From Bacteroidales bacterium UBA5342 (GTDB lineage: Bacteria > Bacteroidota > Bacteroidia > Bacteroidales > UBA5342): a DNA stretch of 64,000 nucleotides. The notes below the pieces were generated by a model. That model did not search any database, was not told where the DNA came from, and worked only from the letters and a program-made list of their open reading frames with translations. Positions 1 through 9,015 of the stretch are shown in pieces. Position numbers and translations under genes: made by a program. The DNA lies in NCBI GenBank assembly GCA_002408065.1, contig DHQI01000007.1:37400-101399 (forward strand), given 5' to 3'. Positions within the stretch are counted from its first letter, which is position 1; each line of letters begins with the position of its first letter.

Positions 1-141
1 TGACGCACCAAGTCTTATTCTTATTTGTTTTTATTTCAAGATAAAAAGACTCACGTAGCTATGGCTATGCTTACTTTTTCTCTCTTCTTAAAAAGCAAAA
101 AATAATGACGACTTATACATCATTTTACACTTGACTTAACA

Positions 142-2061
142 CTAGAAGACTTTATATTCCCCTGTACCCAAATCTTCAAACGGCCCAACCAGTGGATTTT
201 CCAAATTGCGTGGCTTCCCAAATAAATCCTGCTCCAACTGAAAACTACTGCCATCGGGGTTATCAAAAATGGCTTCGGATATAAACGTTTGCCCCAGCAT
301 TTCGGTATTAATAGACAGCGTAGTGGCCTGCTCTAATGTGGCTTGCTCTGCGTTTACATTCAGATAATAACCATCCTTTCTTTGTTCTAAAGTTGCATTA
401 GCCTCCAGGTCAACCTCATAATGCCCGATCTCCTTTCCATAGGGTTTGCTCCCTTTATAATAAAGGTTACCACCAGTCCATACCGGAAATTTGAATACAA
501 CGGCTTTATGAGTGGCTCGCACAGTATCGCCCATATCATCAGAATATACTGGATAAGGATTAAACGAAGCCAAACCATTTAAATAGGGTTTCTCTGTTGC
601 ATTAGACAAGAATACGTTGTTGTAGAAACGCACATCACCTCCTGTATTGTTAAACAAGCCTTTAATCTTGGTAGAATGTGGATAATGATAAGGCGTATAG
701 CGTTCTTTCGACGATCCGGATTTTAACCCACCCCAAAACAGGTTATTAAAAACAGCCATTCCTTGTCCACCACGAAACAGTACACTCAATTCAGAAAGAC
801 AAATGTTGTTGTAAACCAATGTAGGGCCGTGAGACACCTCGAAAAACATATCTTGTTTTTCACTTTCAGCAATCACGTTATTAAGCACATGAGTGCCTTG
901 CGCTTGCCAATCAAGCCAAATCCCCATAGTGGTATTTACTATCACATTATGCTCCAAACGGGCGTCAATAGCAGCATGCAGTTTTATACCGGCGGTTTCG
1001 GCACCACTCATCGGGGTGTTACGATTAATATCACGTATTTCGTTATGACGTATAATACTAAAAGCAGCTCCCATATGCCCTACTATTCCGGCTTGTCCGC
1101 ATTGATGTATTTTATTGTTTTGAATAAGGTGAGAACCGACATTCGTCTTATTCCACCCTAAGTCATAAGCTTTAAAGATAGCTTCTATCTCCCGGTTAAA
1201 ACCACTTTTGTTATAGCCATATTTTCGATTGTATAAAGACCACATATTATGGCCACTTGCTCGTGTTTTACCCAAGCATATCCCTACACATTTCGACTGC
1301 ATAACCTCACAATCTTCAATCACCCAGCCTTTACTCCAATTAGGGCCAATAATACCCACCTGTTCCCCTGTAGGAGGTGACCATTGCGTAGCAGCTTGTG
1401 CCATACGTAACCCTCTTACTTTTATATAGTTTACCCCTGTAGTCTTCGGAAAAAAGCAAACTGGTCTCACATTCACTTCTACTAAGGATTTATTAGGTTT
1501 TTGCTTCCCAAAATTGACCTTGAGAACAGTCTTTTGATCCCCTACTTCGGCTATCCACGTATTTGTCGATGTTTTTACTTCGTCATAGTTTTTTCCCTCA
1601 GAAAGCGACTCCCCATCGATGTAGACCTCCCCCAAGTGTAAATGTTTCCCCTGCGAAAGCCAATCGCCGTAAACGTTTATTGCAAATGGGTTAAAATCTC
1701 CAAACAACTGATTATCTATCTCTGTAATCCAAAGACCATCGACGGATTTTTCCCAATGCTCTACCACTTCTGAGCCTTTGAGCCACACTTCCTCTCCCTC
1801 AGCAGCCATATACACAATACGGCGTAACGGACTTATACCAGCATTAGCAGGAGAAACCCACTCACGGTAAGTGCCCTCCTGAATCAAAATAGTATCCCCT
1901 GCAATAGCCTCAAAAGCAGCTTTTGAAATGCTAAGAAATGGCTCTTGCTGCGTTCCATTGTTGGTATCTGACCCCTCTTTTGAAACATGTAATACCCGAC
2001 CAAAAAGATGGGTTGCAAAAACAAACGACAAAAGCAATAATACTATCTTTTTATTTTTCAT
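142..2061 (-). CDS. GH120-like beta-xylosidase, secreted
   Basis: The 639-aa protein has an N-terminal signal peptide (about residues 1-21) followed by a right-handed beta-helix. It opens with the HVSKEGSDTNNGT and GDTILIQEGTYREWV motifs, and contains KGSE, NPF, GDWL and GEVYIDG, which I recognise from the GH120 beta-xylosidase family. The catalytic pair known from the family lines up: the nucleophile Asp in IWLDWQAQGT (D384) and the acid/base Glu in FFEVSHGP (E408). Length and residue numbering are close to the characterised clostridial-type XylC. Its expected role is removal of terminal xylose from oligosaccharides in the periplasm or outside the cell. It is the last gene of a minus-strand run, but a terminator after the preceding sulfatase and a 279-bp gap suggest its own promoter. 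The family call rests on remembered motifs; xylose specificity in this sulfatase-rich setting is inference. Confidence 0.85.
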   Translation of the reverse strand: MKNKKIVLLLLSFVFATHLFGRVLHVSKEGSDTNNGTQQEPFLSISKAAFEAIAGDTILIQEGTYREWVSPANAGISPLRRIVYMAAEGEEVWLKGSEVVEHWEKSVDGLWITEIDNQLFGDFNPFAINVYGDWLSQGKHLHLGEVYIDGESLSEGKNYDEVKTSTNTWIAEVGDQKTVLKVNFGKQKPNKSLVEVNVRPVCFFPKTTGVNYIKVRGLRMAQAATQWSPPTGEQVGIIGPNWSKGWVIEDCEVMQSKCVGICLGKTRASGHNMWSLYNRKYGYNKSGFNREIEAIFKAYDLGWNKTNVGSHLIQNNKIHQCGQAGIVGHMGAAFSIIRHNEIRDINRNTPMSGAETAGIKLHAAIDARLEHNVIVNTTMGIWLDWQAQGTHVLNNVIAESEKQDMFFEVSHGPTLVYNNICLSELSVLFRGGQGMAVFNNLFWGGLKSGSSKERYTPYHYPHSTKIKGLFNNTGGDVRFYNNVFLSNATEKPYLNGLASFNPYPVYSDDMGDTVRATHKAVVFKFPVWTGGNLYYKGSKPYGKEIGHYEVDLEANATLEQRKDGYYLNVNAEQATLEQATTLSINTEMLGQTFISEAIFDNPDGSSFQLEQDLFGKPRNLENPLVGPFEDLGTGEYKVF

Positions 2062-2079
2062 ATGACTCCGTTTTCTTTC

Positions 2080-2280
2080 TTAATCTACATAACGAAGCTG
2101 TTTAAAGTCCTCTTGAAAATCTACAAGCAACATCTTGATTTCATTGGCTTCTGCTAATTTTTATTACGTCCCGATGTATTCCGATATACATCGAAACAAG
2201 AAAAATTGAGCCTTGCCACTGAAAACCAATATGTCACTTTCGAAATCCCAAGAAGACTTTGAACGACTTCAACTTGTATA
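2080..2280 (-). pseudogene. Degenerate coding-like intergenic segment
   Basis: Read on minus, this spacer gives a protein-like stretch, KLAEANEIKMLLVDFQEDFK, followed by QLRYVD and a stop. It is preceded in frame by TAATAA, and before that by another protein-like stretch (SWDFESDILVFSGKAQFF and onward). It is too short and broken to be a gene and has no credible start. It may be the remnant of a coding sequence or a dispersed intergenic repeat, since a related sequence lies at 14924-14960. It includes the inverted repeat CGATGTAT-N6-ATACATCG at 2172-2193. Confidence 0.35.
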
Positions 2281-2290
2281 AGCGTTTTTA

Positions 2291-2332
2291 TCAAAAAAAA
2301 CCTCCTTTGAAGTATACTTTTCTAAGGAGGTT
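2291..2332 (-). terminator. Rho-independent terminator after sulfatase
   Basis: Stem arms AACCTCCTT (2299-2307) and AAGGAGGTT (2324-2332) are perfectly complementary. On the minus strand the hairpin is followed by a run of eight T residues. It lies just past the stop of the 2341-3786 sulfatase and separates that transcript from the GH120 gene. Confidence 0.85.
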
Positions 2333-2340
2333 CCGTTTTT

Positions 2341-3786
2341 TTAATGCTTCTTTTTATAATCAGCTATGCCCTCTACATTTTCCTCGGGTAGCCATTTTCT
2401 AAAATCTTTCAACACCTTTTCGTATTCGGGCTGCCCTGCCAGATTGGTTATTTCCATAGCATCAACTGAATGATCATAAAGCTCTTCTGATCCATCTTCG
2501 TATTGTATAAAACGGTATCGCTCGCTACGTAACGAATGCCTGTTGCGCCCCATAGTGGTCAGCGACGGACGTTTCCATTTTTTATCTACATCTTTCAGTA
2601 GTGGTACAAAGGACACCCCATGTAAACCTTCTTTCTCTGGCAGTTCACACAATTCATTCAAGGTCGGATACAGATCGATAAGATTGACAGGACGCGTACA
2701 CTTCCCGCCAGCTTTTGTCACTCCAGGTGCTACTACCATTAGCGGTACATGACAAGATTCCTCCCATAATACAAACTTGCGGTAATGTAATTTTTCACCC
2801 AAATGCCAACCGTGATCGCCCCATAATACAACAATCGTATTGTCGGCATAGTCACTGTTTGCCAACGCATCTAAAACTACACCAACGCACTCATCAGCAT
2901 AGTTGATAGAAGCCAAATAGGCTTGTACTGCTTCTTTTTGTTTGTCATACTTTTTAATACGGATATAGTCCTTTTCCTCGTGCAAACCGCCAGACATCTG
3001 TTGCCCGATGCGTGGAATATCATCCAGATCATTCTCATCAACCTCAGGAACAATCATATCCTCTAAAGGAAACTTATCGTAATATTCCTGAGGCAAAAAC
3101 CAAGGTAAATGAGGCCTGAAAATACCACAAGCAAGGAAGAATGGTTTTTCGTGCTTAGCAGCCAATTGCTCAGCAGCCCATTCAGCAGTTTGATAATCGG
3201 ACGTTTCCTCTTTAGTTATATCTGGATAAACAGCCCAGTCCAAACCGCGTTGAAAGGTGTTTTTGGCCGGCATACCATTGACATTCATTGTCTCGGTCTT
3301 ATTAGGATGCTTGTGCATAGCATTTCCTGTAAGCGCCACCATAGTATCCCACGACTGAGCATCGGCAAAAGGACCGTGAGGATGATGGAATATTTTTCCA
3401 CGTGCCATCGTTTTATAACCATAAGAAGAAAAATACTGAGGTATAGTCTGGGCATCTTTCAGCACCTCCGACTCACGCAGCAATTGACTATTGCCGTAGA
3501 CCCCAGAGGTAGAAGGACGAATGCCCGTCATAAGTGCGGCACGTGACGGATTACATACCGACACAGCACATTGCGCATTGGTAAACATCACCCCTGCTTC
3601 GGCCAACCGGTCTAAATTAGGCGTTATCGTTTGCGGATGTCCTCCGTAAACACCAATCCAATCATTCAAATCATCGACAGCAATAAACAGAACATTCATG
3701 GGTTCTTTTGCCGTTTTATCTTTTGCTGTTGCACCACAGCTAATAGCTAATAAACAGAGTGCAACAAGCCAACCTTTCCTTATCAT
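2341..3786 (-). CDS. S1-type sulfatase (iduronate-2-sulfatase-like), lipoprotein
   Basis: This 481-aa formylglycine-dependent sulfatase would hydrolyse a sulfate ester on the glycan. The alkaline-phosphatase-like core starts with NVLFIAVDDLNDW (metal-binding D38-D39), and the maturation site is CNPSR (C78-R82), the Cys-type site converted to formylglycine. Later motifs include GKIFHHP, ACGIFRPHLPW, WGDHGWHLGEK and the C-terminal EELYDHSVDAMEITNLA. The VDDLNDW and FRPHLPW motifs are typical of the iduronate-2-sulfatase-like branch, and it resembles the sulfatase at 54360-55817. The signal peptide ends in LAISC, a lipobox with C17, so it is probably membrane-anchored. It starts 12 bp after the stop of the upstream sulfatase and is probably cotranscribed with it. 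The substrate position is unknown. Confidence 0.93.
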   Translation of the reverse strand: MIRKGWLVALCLLAISCGATAKDKTAKEPMNVLFIAVDDLNDWIGVYGGHPQTITPNLDRLAEAGVMFTNAQCAVSVCNPSRAALMTGIRPSTSGVYGNSQLLRESEVLKDAQTIPQYFSSYGYKTMARGKIFHHPHGPFADAQSWDTMVALTGNAMHKHPNKTETMNVNGMPAKNTFQRGLDWAVYPDITKEETSDYQTAEWAAEQLAAKHEKPFFLACGIFRPHLPWFLPQEYYDKFPLEDMIVPEVDENDLDDIPRIGQQMSGGLHEEKDYIRIKKYDKQKEAVQAYLASINYADECVGVVLDALANSDYADNTIVVLWGDHGWHLGEKLHYRKFVLWEESCHVPLMVVAPGVTKAGGKCTRPVNLIDLYPTLNELCELPEKEGLHGVSFVPLLKDVDKKWKRPSLTTMGRNRHSLRSERYRFIQYEDGSEELYDHSVDAMEITNLAGQPEYEKVLKDFRKWLPEENVEGIADYKKKH

Positions 3787-3797
3787 TATTCAAATTA

Positions 3798-5267
3798 TTA
3801 AAAAGGTGTTTCCACCTCACTATTATCTTCTGTAAATAAAGAAACGACATCGAATTCAACGCGAGCATCCTTAAATATTCTCTCCATTTCTGCTACTATT
3901 TCTGGGTTTTGCTTAGCTACATTTACTTTTTCTTCAGGATCATTTTTCAAATTATACAACTCGAAAACAACCGGAATAGATGCATCTCTTACATTCAGTT
4001 TCACCGCTTTCCAGTCGTTGCGCAAAATGGCCTGCTTACCACCTTGCTCAAAGAATTCCCAATAGAGGTAGTCGTGCTGCTTTTGGTTACCGTGCCCTGT
4101 TAAGGTCGGATAAAAAGATATACCATCAGTTTTTGCGGGCTTTTGCACACCTGCTATATCGCAAAAAGTTGGTAGCACATCCCAAAACGCTGATAAGTGC
4201 CCCGTAGTTGTGCCAGCTTTTACTTTTGCCGGCCAACGCACTATGAAAGGTGTTCTAACACCACCATCATAAAAGTCACGTTTTTTACCTCTCAATTCTC
4301 TATTACTATTGAAAAATTCCATCTGGTGGCCACCTTCTTGGTGAGGGCCATTATCCGAACAAAACACCACCATGGTATTTTCATCAATACCACATTCTTT
4401 CAACTTATCCAGTACCATCCCTACCGAATTATCAAGATTGGTAATCATCGAAGCAAAACCCTTCTCTACAGTTGGCCAATCTTTGTCGGCATATTCTCCA
4501 AAGTCAGGCACTTCACAACCTGTTTTAGGGTCTTCATTATTGGCATGAGGTACATTGTAGGCTAAATACAAGAAAAATGGATTATCCTTATTGGTCTCAA
4601 TAAAATCTATTGCTTCCTGATCAAAAAGGTCGTGTACATACTCTTCACGTACCTGTGCTACCCCCGTTCCTTCCGGCATATCAGCCCAAGGATTAGTACC
4701 ATCTTCGTTTAGTCTCAACTTGTTTTTCAGGTCTACACGTTCACCATTTCTGTAAAGAAATTCAGGATAGAAATTATGGGCGTGCCACATATTGATATAA
4801 CCAAAGAAATGATCAAATCCTTTGCGTTGCGGATCATCCAATGGCGGTGGGTGACCAATACCCCACTTCCCAATTCCACCTGTAACATATCCTGCTTTTT
4901 TCATTACTTTAGCTAGGGTTATCTCATCATCTTTTAAGAGCTGAGCCGGCATATTGCCTCGTATATTACAATGCCCTGTATGCACACCGGTCATTAACGA
5001 TGCCCGCGAAGGCCCACAAACGGTAGATCCTGTATAGTGGTTAGTAAATATCATTCCCTCTGAAGCCATCTTATCTATTTTAGGCGTTTTCAAAGTTTCC
5101 TGACCAAAACAGCTTAAATCGCCATAGCCCATATCGTCTACCAAGATAAAAACAACATTCGGTTTGCTCGTTCCCTTCGTTTTGGCCTTAGAGCCGCAAG
5201 AAGAAAACAGTACAGCTGATGCCAGTATCATACTGCCCAGCCACATCTTTAATTTCTGTAATTTCAT
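3798..5267 (-). CDS. S1-type sulfatase (arylsulfatase A-like), lipoprotein
   Basis: This 489-aa sulfatase has the core opening PNVVFILVDDMGYGDLSCFG (metal residues D44-D45), the formylglycine site CGPSR (C84-R88), and GKWGIGHP and FCSDNGPH motifs. The signal peptide ends in LFSSC (C24), a lipobox, so the mature protein is probably a lipoprotein. Met8 is an alternative start; Met1 is kept because both give a usable leader. The sequence follows the arylsulfatase A-like pattern and is closer to the 9016-10569 sulfatase (shared TGHCNIRG/TGHGPIRL region and GKWGIG) than to the neighbouring CNPSR enzyme. It heads the 5267-to-2341 sulfatase pair. A TGTACA word sits about 105 bp upstream. Confidence 0.93.
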   Translation of the reverse strand: MKLQKLKMWLGSMILASAVLFSSCGSKAKTKGTSKPNVVFILVDDMGYGDLSCFGQETLKTPKIDKMASEGMIFTNHYTGSTVCGPSRASLMTGVHTGHCNIRGNMPAQLLKDDEITLAKVMKKAGYVTGGIGKWGIGHPPPLDDPQRKGFDHFFGYINMWHAHNFYPEFLYRNGERVDLKNKLRLNEDGTNPWADMPEGTGVAQVREEYVHDLFDQEAIDFIETNKDNPFFLYLAYNVPHANNEDPKTGCEVPDFGEYADKDWPTVEKGFASMITNLDNSVGMVLDKLKECGIDENTMVVFCSDNGPHQEGGHQMEFFNSNRELRGKKRDFYDGGVRTPFIVRWPAKVKAGTTTGHLSAFWDVLPTFCDIAGVQKPAKTDGISFYPTLTGHGNQKQHDYLYWEFFEQGGKQAILRNDWKAVKLNVRDASIPVVFELYNLKNDPEEKVNVAKQNPEIVAEMERIFKDARVEFDVVSLFTEDNSEVETPF

Positions 5268-5371
5268 ATAATTTTCAAATAAATAATTCTACCTGTCGTC
5301 ATTAATTTGATGTAAAAGTATAGCTCCAAAACTACAATACTTTGTTTTCGCTTTCAATTTCTTTGTATTTA

Positions 5372-5377
5372 TGTACA
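5372..5377. promoter_or_regulatory. Single TGTACA word upstream of sulfatase
   Basis: A lone TGTACA, about 105 bp upstream of the 5267 start. It lacks a partner at 21 bp, so it is a weak member of the motif set described elsewhere in this annotation. Confidence 0.3.
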
Positions 5378-5431
5378 ACAATTGCTCTATACCACAAAAA
5401 AACATAGTATCGGAGGCGTATTGAATAATAG

Positions 5432-5476
5432 AGCAAAAAAAATCCCCTTGAAGGACACAACAGCTTTCAAGGGGAA
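5432..5476 (-). terminator. Rho-independent terminator after beta-helix gene
   Basis: Perfect 10-bp arms TCCCCTTGAA (5443-5452) and TTCAAGGGGA (5466-5475), followed on the minus strand by an eight-T run. It lies just after the stop of the 5500-8874 gene. Confidence 0.85.
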
Positions 5477-5499
5477 AATACTAACTCTAATAATGAGTC

Positions 5500-8400
5500 C
5501 TATTTTATCGTAAACTTACAGAAGCGTTTTCCCTCTCTAAGCAAGTAGATACCCGAATCAAAACTTGACACATCAATTGTAGACTCATGTGTAGAGTAAA
5601 CACACTGACCATAAACATTAAAAATTTCAAGTTCTTGGTATCCTGTATGGTTTTTAACCGTAATAACCGAATTGGCCGGGTTTGGGAATATTAGCAAGCC
5701 AGGCTCATTAGCTTCGAGTCTGTTCACTCCCGCCACATGATTCACGCCAAGATCAATATCATTACGCAAATAATCATTGGGGTTTAACACATTTAGCTCG
5801 TCAAAGGTATTGCTTCCGGCTTCGAATTCCACTTCCACTACGTGATCGGCCGTAACATTTTCAAGATGTATAACCTGCAAACGTCCCAAATCCTGATAAT
5901 CTACTTTTACATTCTTGATGCGGAAACCCGGATCCGGTTGAATACTCACATACTGCGAAGTCCCCTCCGGCACTGCAATATCACCAGCAGGAAATACATT
6001 ACCACCGCCATTTGCACTAGCTCTGAGCGTATGCACATCACCTTTTGCCTCAAAGTTGATGTTGTACGCAAAACGCTCATCTATTTTAAAATACTTATCC
6101 TTATTGTTGTCCAATACAAGCTCTCCCGCTACAACAAGGTTTCTGAATGTAATATCATGAACCGACGAGCGCACACCATCTTTCTCAAAGCCCTCTATGC
6201 GCTGCCATGCTTTTTCACCACTGGTTTTAATGAAAGGATGTTCTACTTTTATATTTTCGAACAGAAAGTCTTTAAACTCGCCAGGATCATTTGGATCAAA
6301 AGCCTGCCCTTCTGGATCATAAGTATGTCTCAACACTGTTAAAATAGTCGTATAATCTTCAAGATACAGGTTGCGCAATGTATCATTCGAAATATTACTA
6401 CCTTGATCATTTTTTGTTCCTAAAACACCCTGATTGCCAACTTTAGATTCAGGTCTATCCCATTCTGAATTTATAAAATAAAGGTTTTCATAAGTCGCAT
6501 GACCTCCATCAAACGATTGCCAGCCTAACATTGAAAAAGCGCCATTGCGCATAGGCCATAGCACACTATTTTTGAAAATATGCTGACGATCGCCATAGTC
6601 GCGGTCATCCATTGTACGCATAAATACTTCTTCAATATAAGAATTGGCTCCTACGCGTGTACCATCAGCATTGTATGACCAACCCATTATCTTCATATTT
6701 TTGAAATACGAATTAGAACCCGATGGGATAGAGTGGTGGCAAGGATCCGTTATCGCAAAACCCTCAAAATGACAATTATCAGATCCTTGAAAATTCATAT
6801 AAGCCTCTTTATGCCCATCTTCATCAAGCAGTTCATGGAAAATATAATCGGCCCCTGTAAAGATGCCTCGTCCATAAAGCCAGATATCATCATAACCCCC
6901 TGCCCACACTGTACCACGGATGTATGCACCACCTTCTGCATATACTTTCTGTCCGTTTTTAGTCAACTTCAGTACACCGTCTTCCAACTTGTCTTTCAGG
7001 TTATAGTCGCCGGCCGGGAAATAAACTACATCAGCATTCTGAACCTGAGTAGCAGTAACAGATTCATTGTAAATCACCGTTCCGGGAGCATTTTTATCAG
7101 GCACGTGCATTTCGAGCTTATCGCCAAACAACATCATCCCATGATAAGGTACCTCGTGATTGTAACCCTGCTGATCCAGGTTATCGTCCGAAATAAAATT
7201 CACACTAATATAGCTGGGTTTCTCTGGTTGATGCTTTAAGTAAAACCTTACCGTACGACCGTCAAAATAAACCGGATTTATCCCATAAGCTTTGGGCTGT
7301 ATCTCTACACGTTGTGCTTCTGTTCCAAAGTTCTTAGTTACTTCTACCAGTATCTCATCAGTGTAGGTAAACTGACAAAATGTTAAAGTACGATCGATCA
7401 TAAAATTTGGAATACCGTAGCCATTATCACCCGGGTACTGCGAAGGGCGTGTGTCCGGCAAGGTTAAGTGAGGGAATAGCTCATATTCTTCGCCATCCAA
7501 GGTCACTTTTGCTGAATACTTATCGGATTTCGGAATAGTTGTAGGCCAATCATAGTTTATTACCTGAGGCACAATAGAGGCCGGGTGTTCTGCCACAAAA
7601 GCATACTCTCCTAAAATACCAGAGCTACCCTCCTGAGGCAGGTCTATTTGTACCAAATAAGTCCCTTCTGAAATCGTCAATGGCTTATTGATATACATCC
7701 AACGTGTAGTTTCGCCCTCATTCTCTTCTGTAAGGTACTCTACGCCATCATCAAAACTAAAAGAGAGAATTTCGTGCTTCGAGATAGGTTCCAATATTCT
7801 AACATTTGCTTTAAATACAGCTTGTCCTATCAATGGTAAACCCCTAAACTTAAAAAAATAACTTCTCTTACCTTCAAAACGGGTCGTATAATTGTACCAA
7901 GCCCCATTACTTTGGAACGTATTCGTTGTTGTATTCCAACGCACGACCCCTTTGTCTGGGTTATCGGTATACGATCGTATATTATTTCCAGCCGTACTAC
8001 TTGCAGTACCATAAATGCCAACACTTACATCTTTATCTTTTGCAAAAGACAGAGCACCATCGTCCACCTTATCGTACTGCCAGGCCGGCACCACATCTTT
8101 ACCAGCTACCCAAGGTATATCATTATAAGGCGTCGCATTATAAGCTGCTGCTTTATTGAAGGTAAATACCCCCCAAGGCTGATGTGTAAAGGTGTAATAA
8201 GGCGTTCCTAACTCCACCACATAAGTCCCTGACGAAAGCGAAATCTCATCCAACATTTTGAACCAATCGGTATCGGTATTGCCACCGCCCAGACGCACAA
8301 TATTATCCGCTGTAGCCCCCTCTTCGGGGAAATTAGTTGTTAGATCAATGACCCGACTAAATACAGCATTTGATAAATTAGATGGCTTATAAATTTTAAG

Positions 8401-8874
8401 ATCAAACTTATGCTTAGACACCGCAAAACTCTTAATATTACCACGGTAAACAAAGTTATAGTCCCCTTGCTCAAAATCAATGGTAAAGCGTACCCATTGA
8501 CCTGCCTGACGAAACATATTGCTTCCTCCGTTCCAACGAATAGGCGTATAAGCCGGGTTTTTATCGGTAGAATAACCACGTTTATCCATTCCTCCACCAT
8601 CTGTACCCGAACCGGAATAAATACCATACGTTATATTCTTGTCACCAGTTAAGCTCGCCCCGGAGCTACTTGCCACATCAAACCAATATGCTGTAACCAC
8701 ACCATCAGTATTCATTTCATCTCCGGATTCAGCACTTATTTCTGTTCCCGGCATACTATAATTAGTTCCAACCTGGCCATTAGCAAACCCTTTGCCGGTA
8801 TACACTTGTCCAAAAATCAAAGGCAAGTTACACATAAAGGCAACAAACAGCATAAAAGTCTTTCTCAACATCAT
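5500..8874 (-). CDS. Multimodular beta-helix glycosidase (GH49/GH28-like), T9SS-secreted
   Basis: The 1124-aa protein has a signal peptide (1-22). Two copies of a beta-sandwich-like module follow, at about 55-230 and 260-430, sharing GIYSGS/GIYGTA and the RWN...F...G.W..YT..FE pattern. Next come an N-terminal sandwich typical of GH49/GH28 beta-helix enzymes (440-595), a right-handed beta-helix (600-930), a divergent repeat domain (950-1017, GFRIKNVKVD and LENVTADHVVEVEF), and a T9SS sorting domain (about 1060-1124, FPNPANS to the end). In the helix the likely active-site zone is NADG (735-738), paired Asp 756-757 and MLGW (782-785). This resembles the GH49 order of Asp, Asp-Asp and Gln-x-Gly-Trp, but the Gln is Met here. 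The true family and bond specificity are unresolved. A TGTACA pair lies directly upstream. Confidence 0.75.
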   Translation of the reverse strand: MMLRKTFMLFVAFMCNLPLIFGQVYTGKGFANGQVGTNYSMPGTEISAESGDEMNTDGVVTAYWFDVASSSGASLTGDKNITYGIYSGSGTDGGGMDKRGYSTDKNPAYTPIRWNGGSNMFRQAGQWVRFTIDFEQGDYNFVYRGNIKSFAVSKHKFDLKIYKPSNLSNAVFSRVIDLTTNFPEEGATADNIVRLGGGNTDTDWFKMLDEISLSSGTYVVELGTPYYTFTHQPWGVFTFNKAAAYNATPYNDIPWVAGKDVVPAWQYDKVDDGALSFAKDKDVSVGIYGTASSTAGNNIRSYTDNPDKGVVRWNTTTNTFQSNGAWYNYTTRFEGKRSYFFKFRGLPLIGQAVFKANVRILEPISKHEILSFSFDDGVEYLTEENEGETTRWMYINKPLTISEGTYLVQIDLPQEGSSGILGEYAFVAEHPASIVPQVINYDWPTTIPKSDKYSAKVTLDGEEYELFPHLTLPDTRPSQYPGDNGYGIPNFMIDRTLTFCQFTYTDEILVEVTKNFGTEAQRVEIQPKAYGINPVYFDGRTVRFYLKHQPEKPSYISVNFISDDNLDQQGYNHEVPYHGMMLFGDKLEMHVPDKNAPGTVIYNESVTATQVQNADVVYFPAGDYNLKDKLEDGVLKLTKNGQKVYAEGGAYIRGTVWAGGYDDIWLYGRGIFTGADYIFHELLDEDGHKEAYMNFQGSDNCHFEGFAITDPCHHSIPSGSNSYFKNMKIMGWSYNADGTRVGANSYIEEVFMRTMDDRDYGDRQHIFKNSVLWPMRNGAFSMLGWQSFDGGHATYENLYFINSEWDRPESKVGNQGVLGTKNDQGSNISNDTLRNLYLEDYTTILTVLRHTYDPEGQAFDPNDPGEFKDFLFENIKVEHPFIKTSGEKAWQRIEGFEKDGVRSSVHDITFRNLVVAGELVLDNNKDKYFKIDERFAYNINFEAKGDVHTLRASANGGGNVFPAGDIAVPEGTSQYVSIQPDPGFRIKNVKVDYQDLGRLQVIHLENVTADHVVEVEFEAGSNTFDELNVLNPNDYLRNDIDLGVNHVAGVNRLEANEPGLLIFPNPANSVITVKNHTGYQELEIFNVYGQCVYSTHESTIDVSSFDSGIYLLREGKRFCKFTIK

Positions 8875-8932
8875 ATATTTATATTTAAGGGTCGTAAAAC
8901 TATGGCACTTTCTTGTATGATTTTTTTGATAT

Positions 8933-8959
8933 TGTACAAGATATTATAGCGTTTGTACA
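8933..8959. promoter_or_regulatory. Putative operator: TGTACA pair, 21-bp spacing
   Basis: Two exact TGTACA words at 8933-8938 and 8954-8959, starting 21 bp apart, lie 59-85 bp upstream of the 8874 start. The same arrangement recurs at 63059, 63141 and, with one mismatch, at 17736 and 51881. It is probably a binding site for a shared regulator; the regulator is not in this window. Confidence 0.6.
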
Positions 8960-9015
8960 TATCAGGTATTTATATGGTTTTCTGAATCCTTTTAATACAT
9001 TTTCATACAAAAAAA

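Noticed and set aside
763..1161. 132-aa plus-strand open frame inside the GH120 gene
   Set aside because: It lies wholly within a gene with clear catalytic motifs, has no recognisable domain, and is a frame shadow.
6733..7239. 168-aa plus-strand open frame antisense to the beta-helix gene
   Set aside because: Antisense shadow of a gene with signal peptide and sorting domain; no family features.
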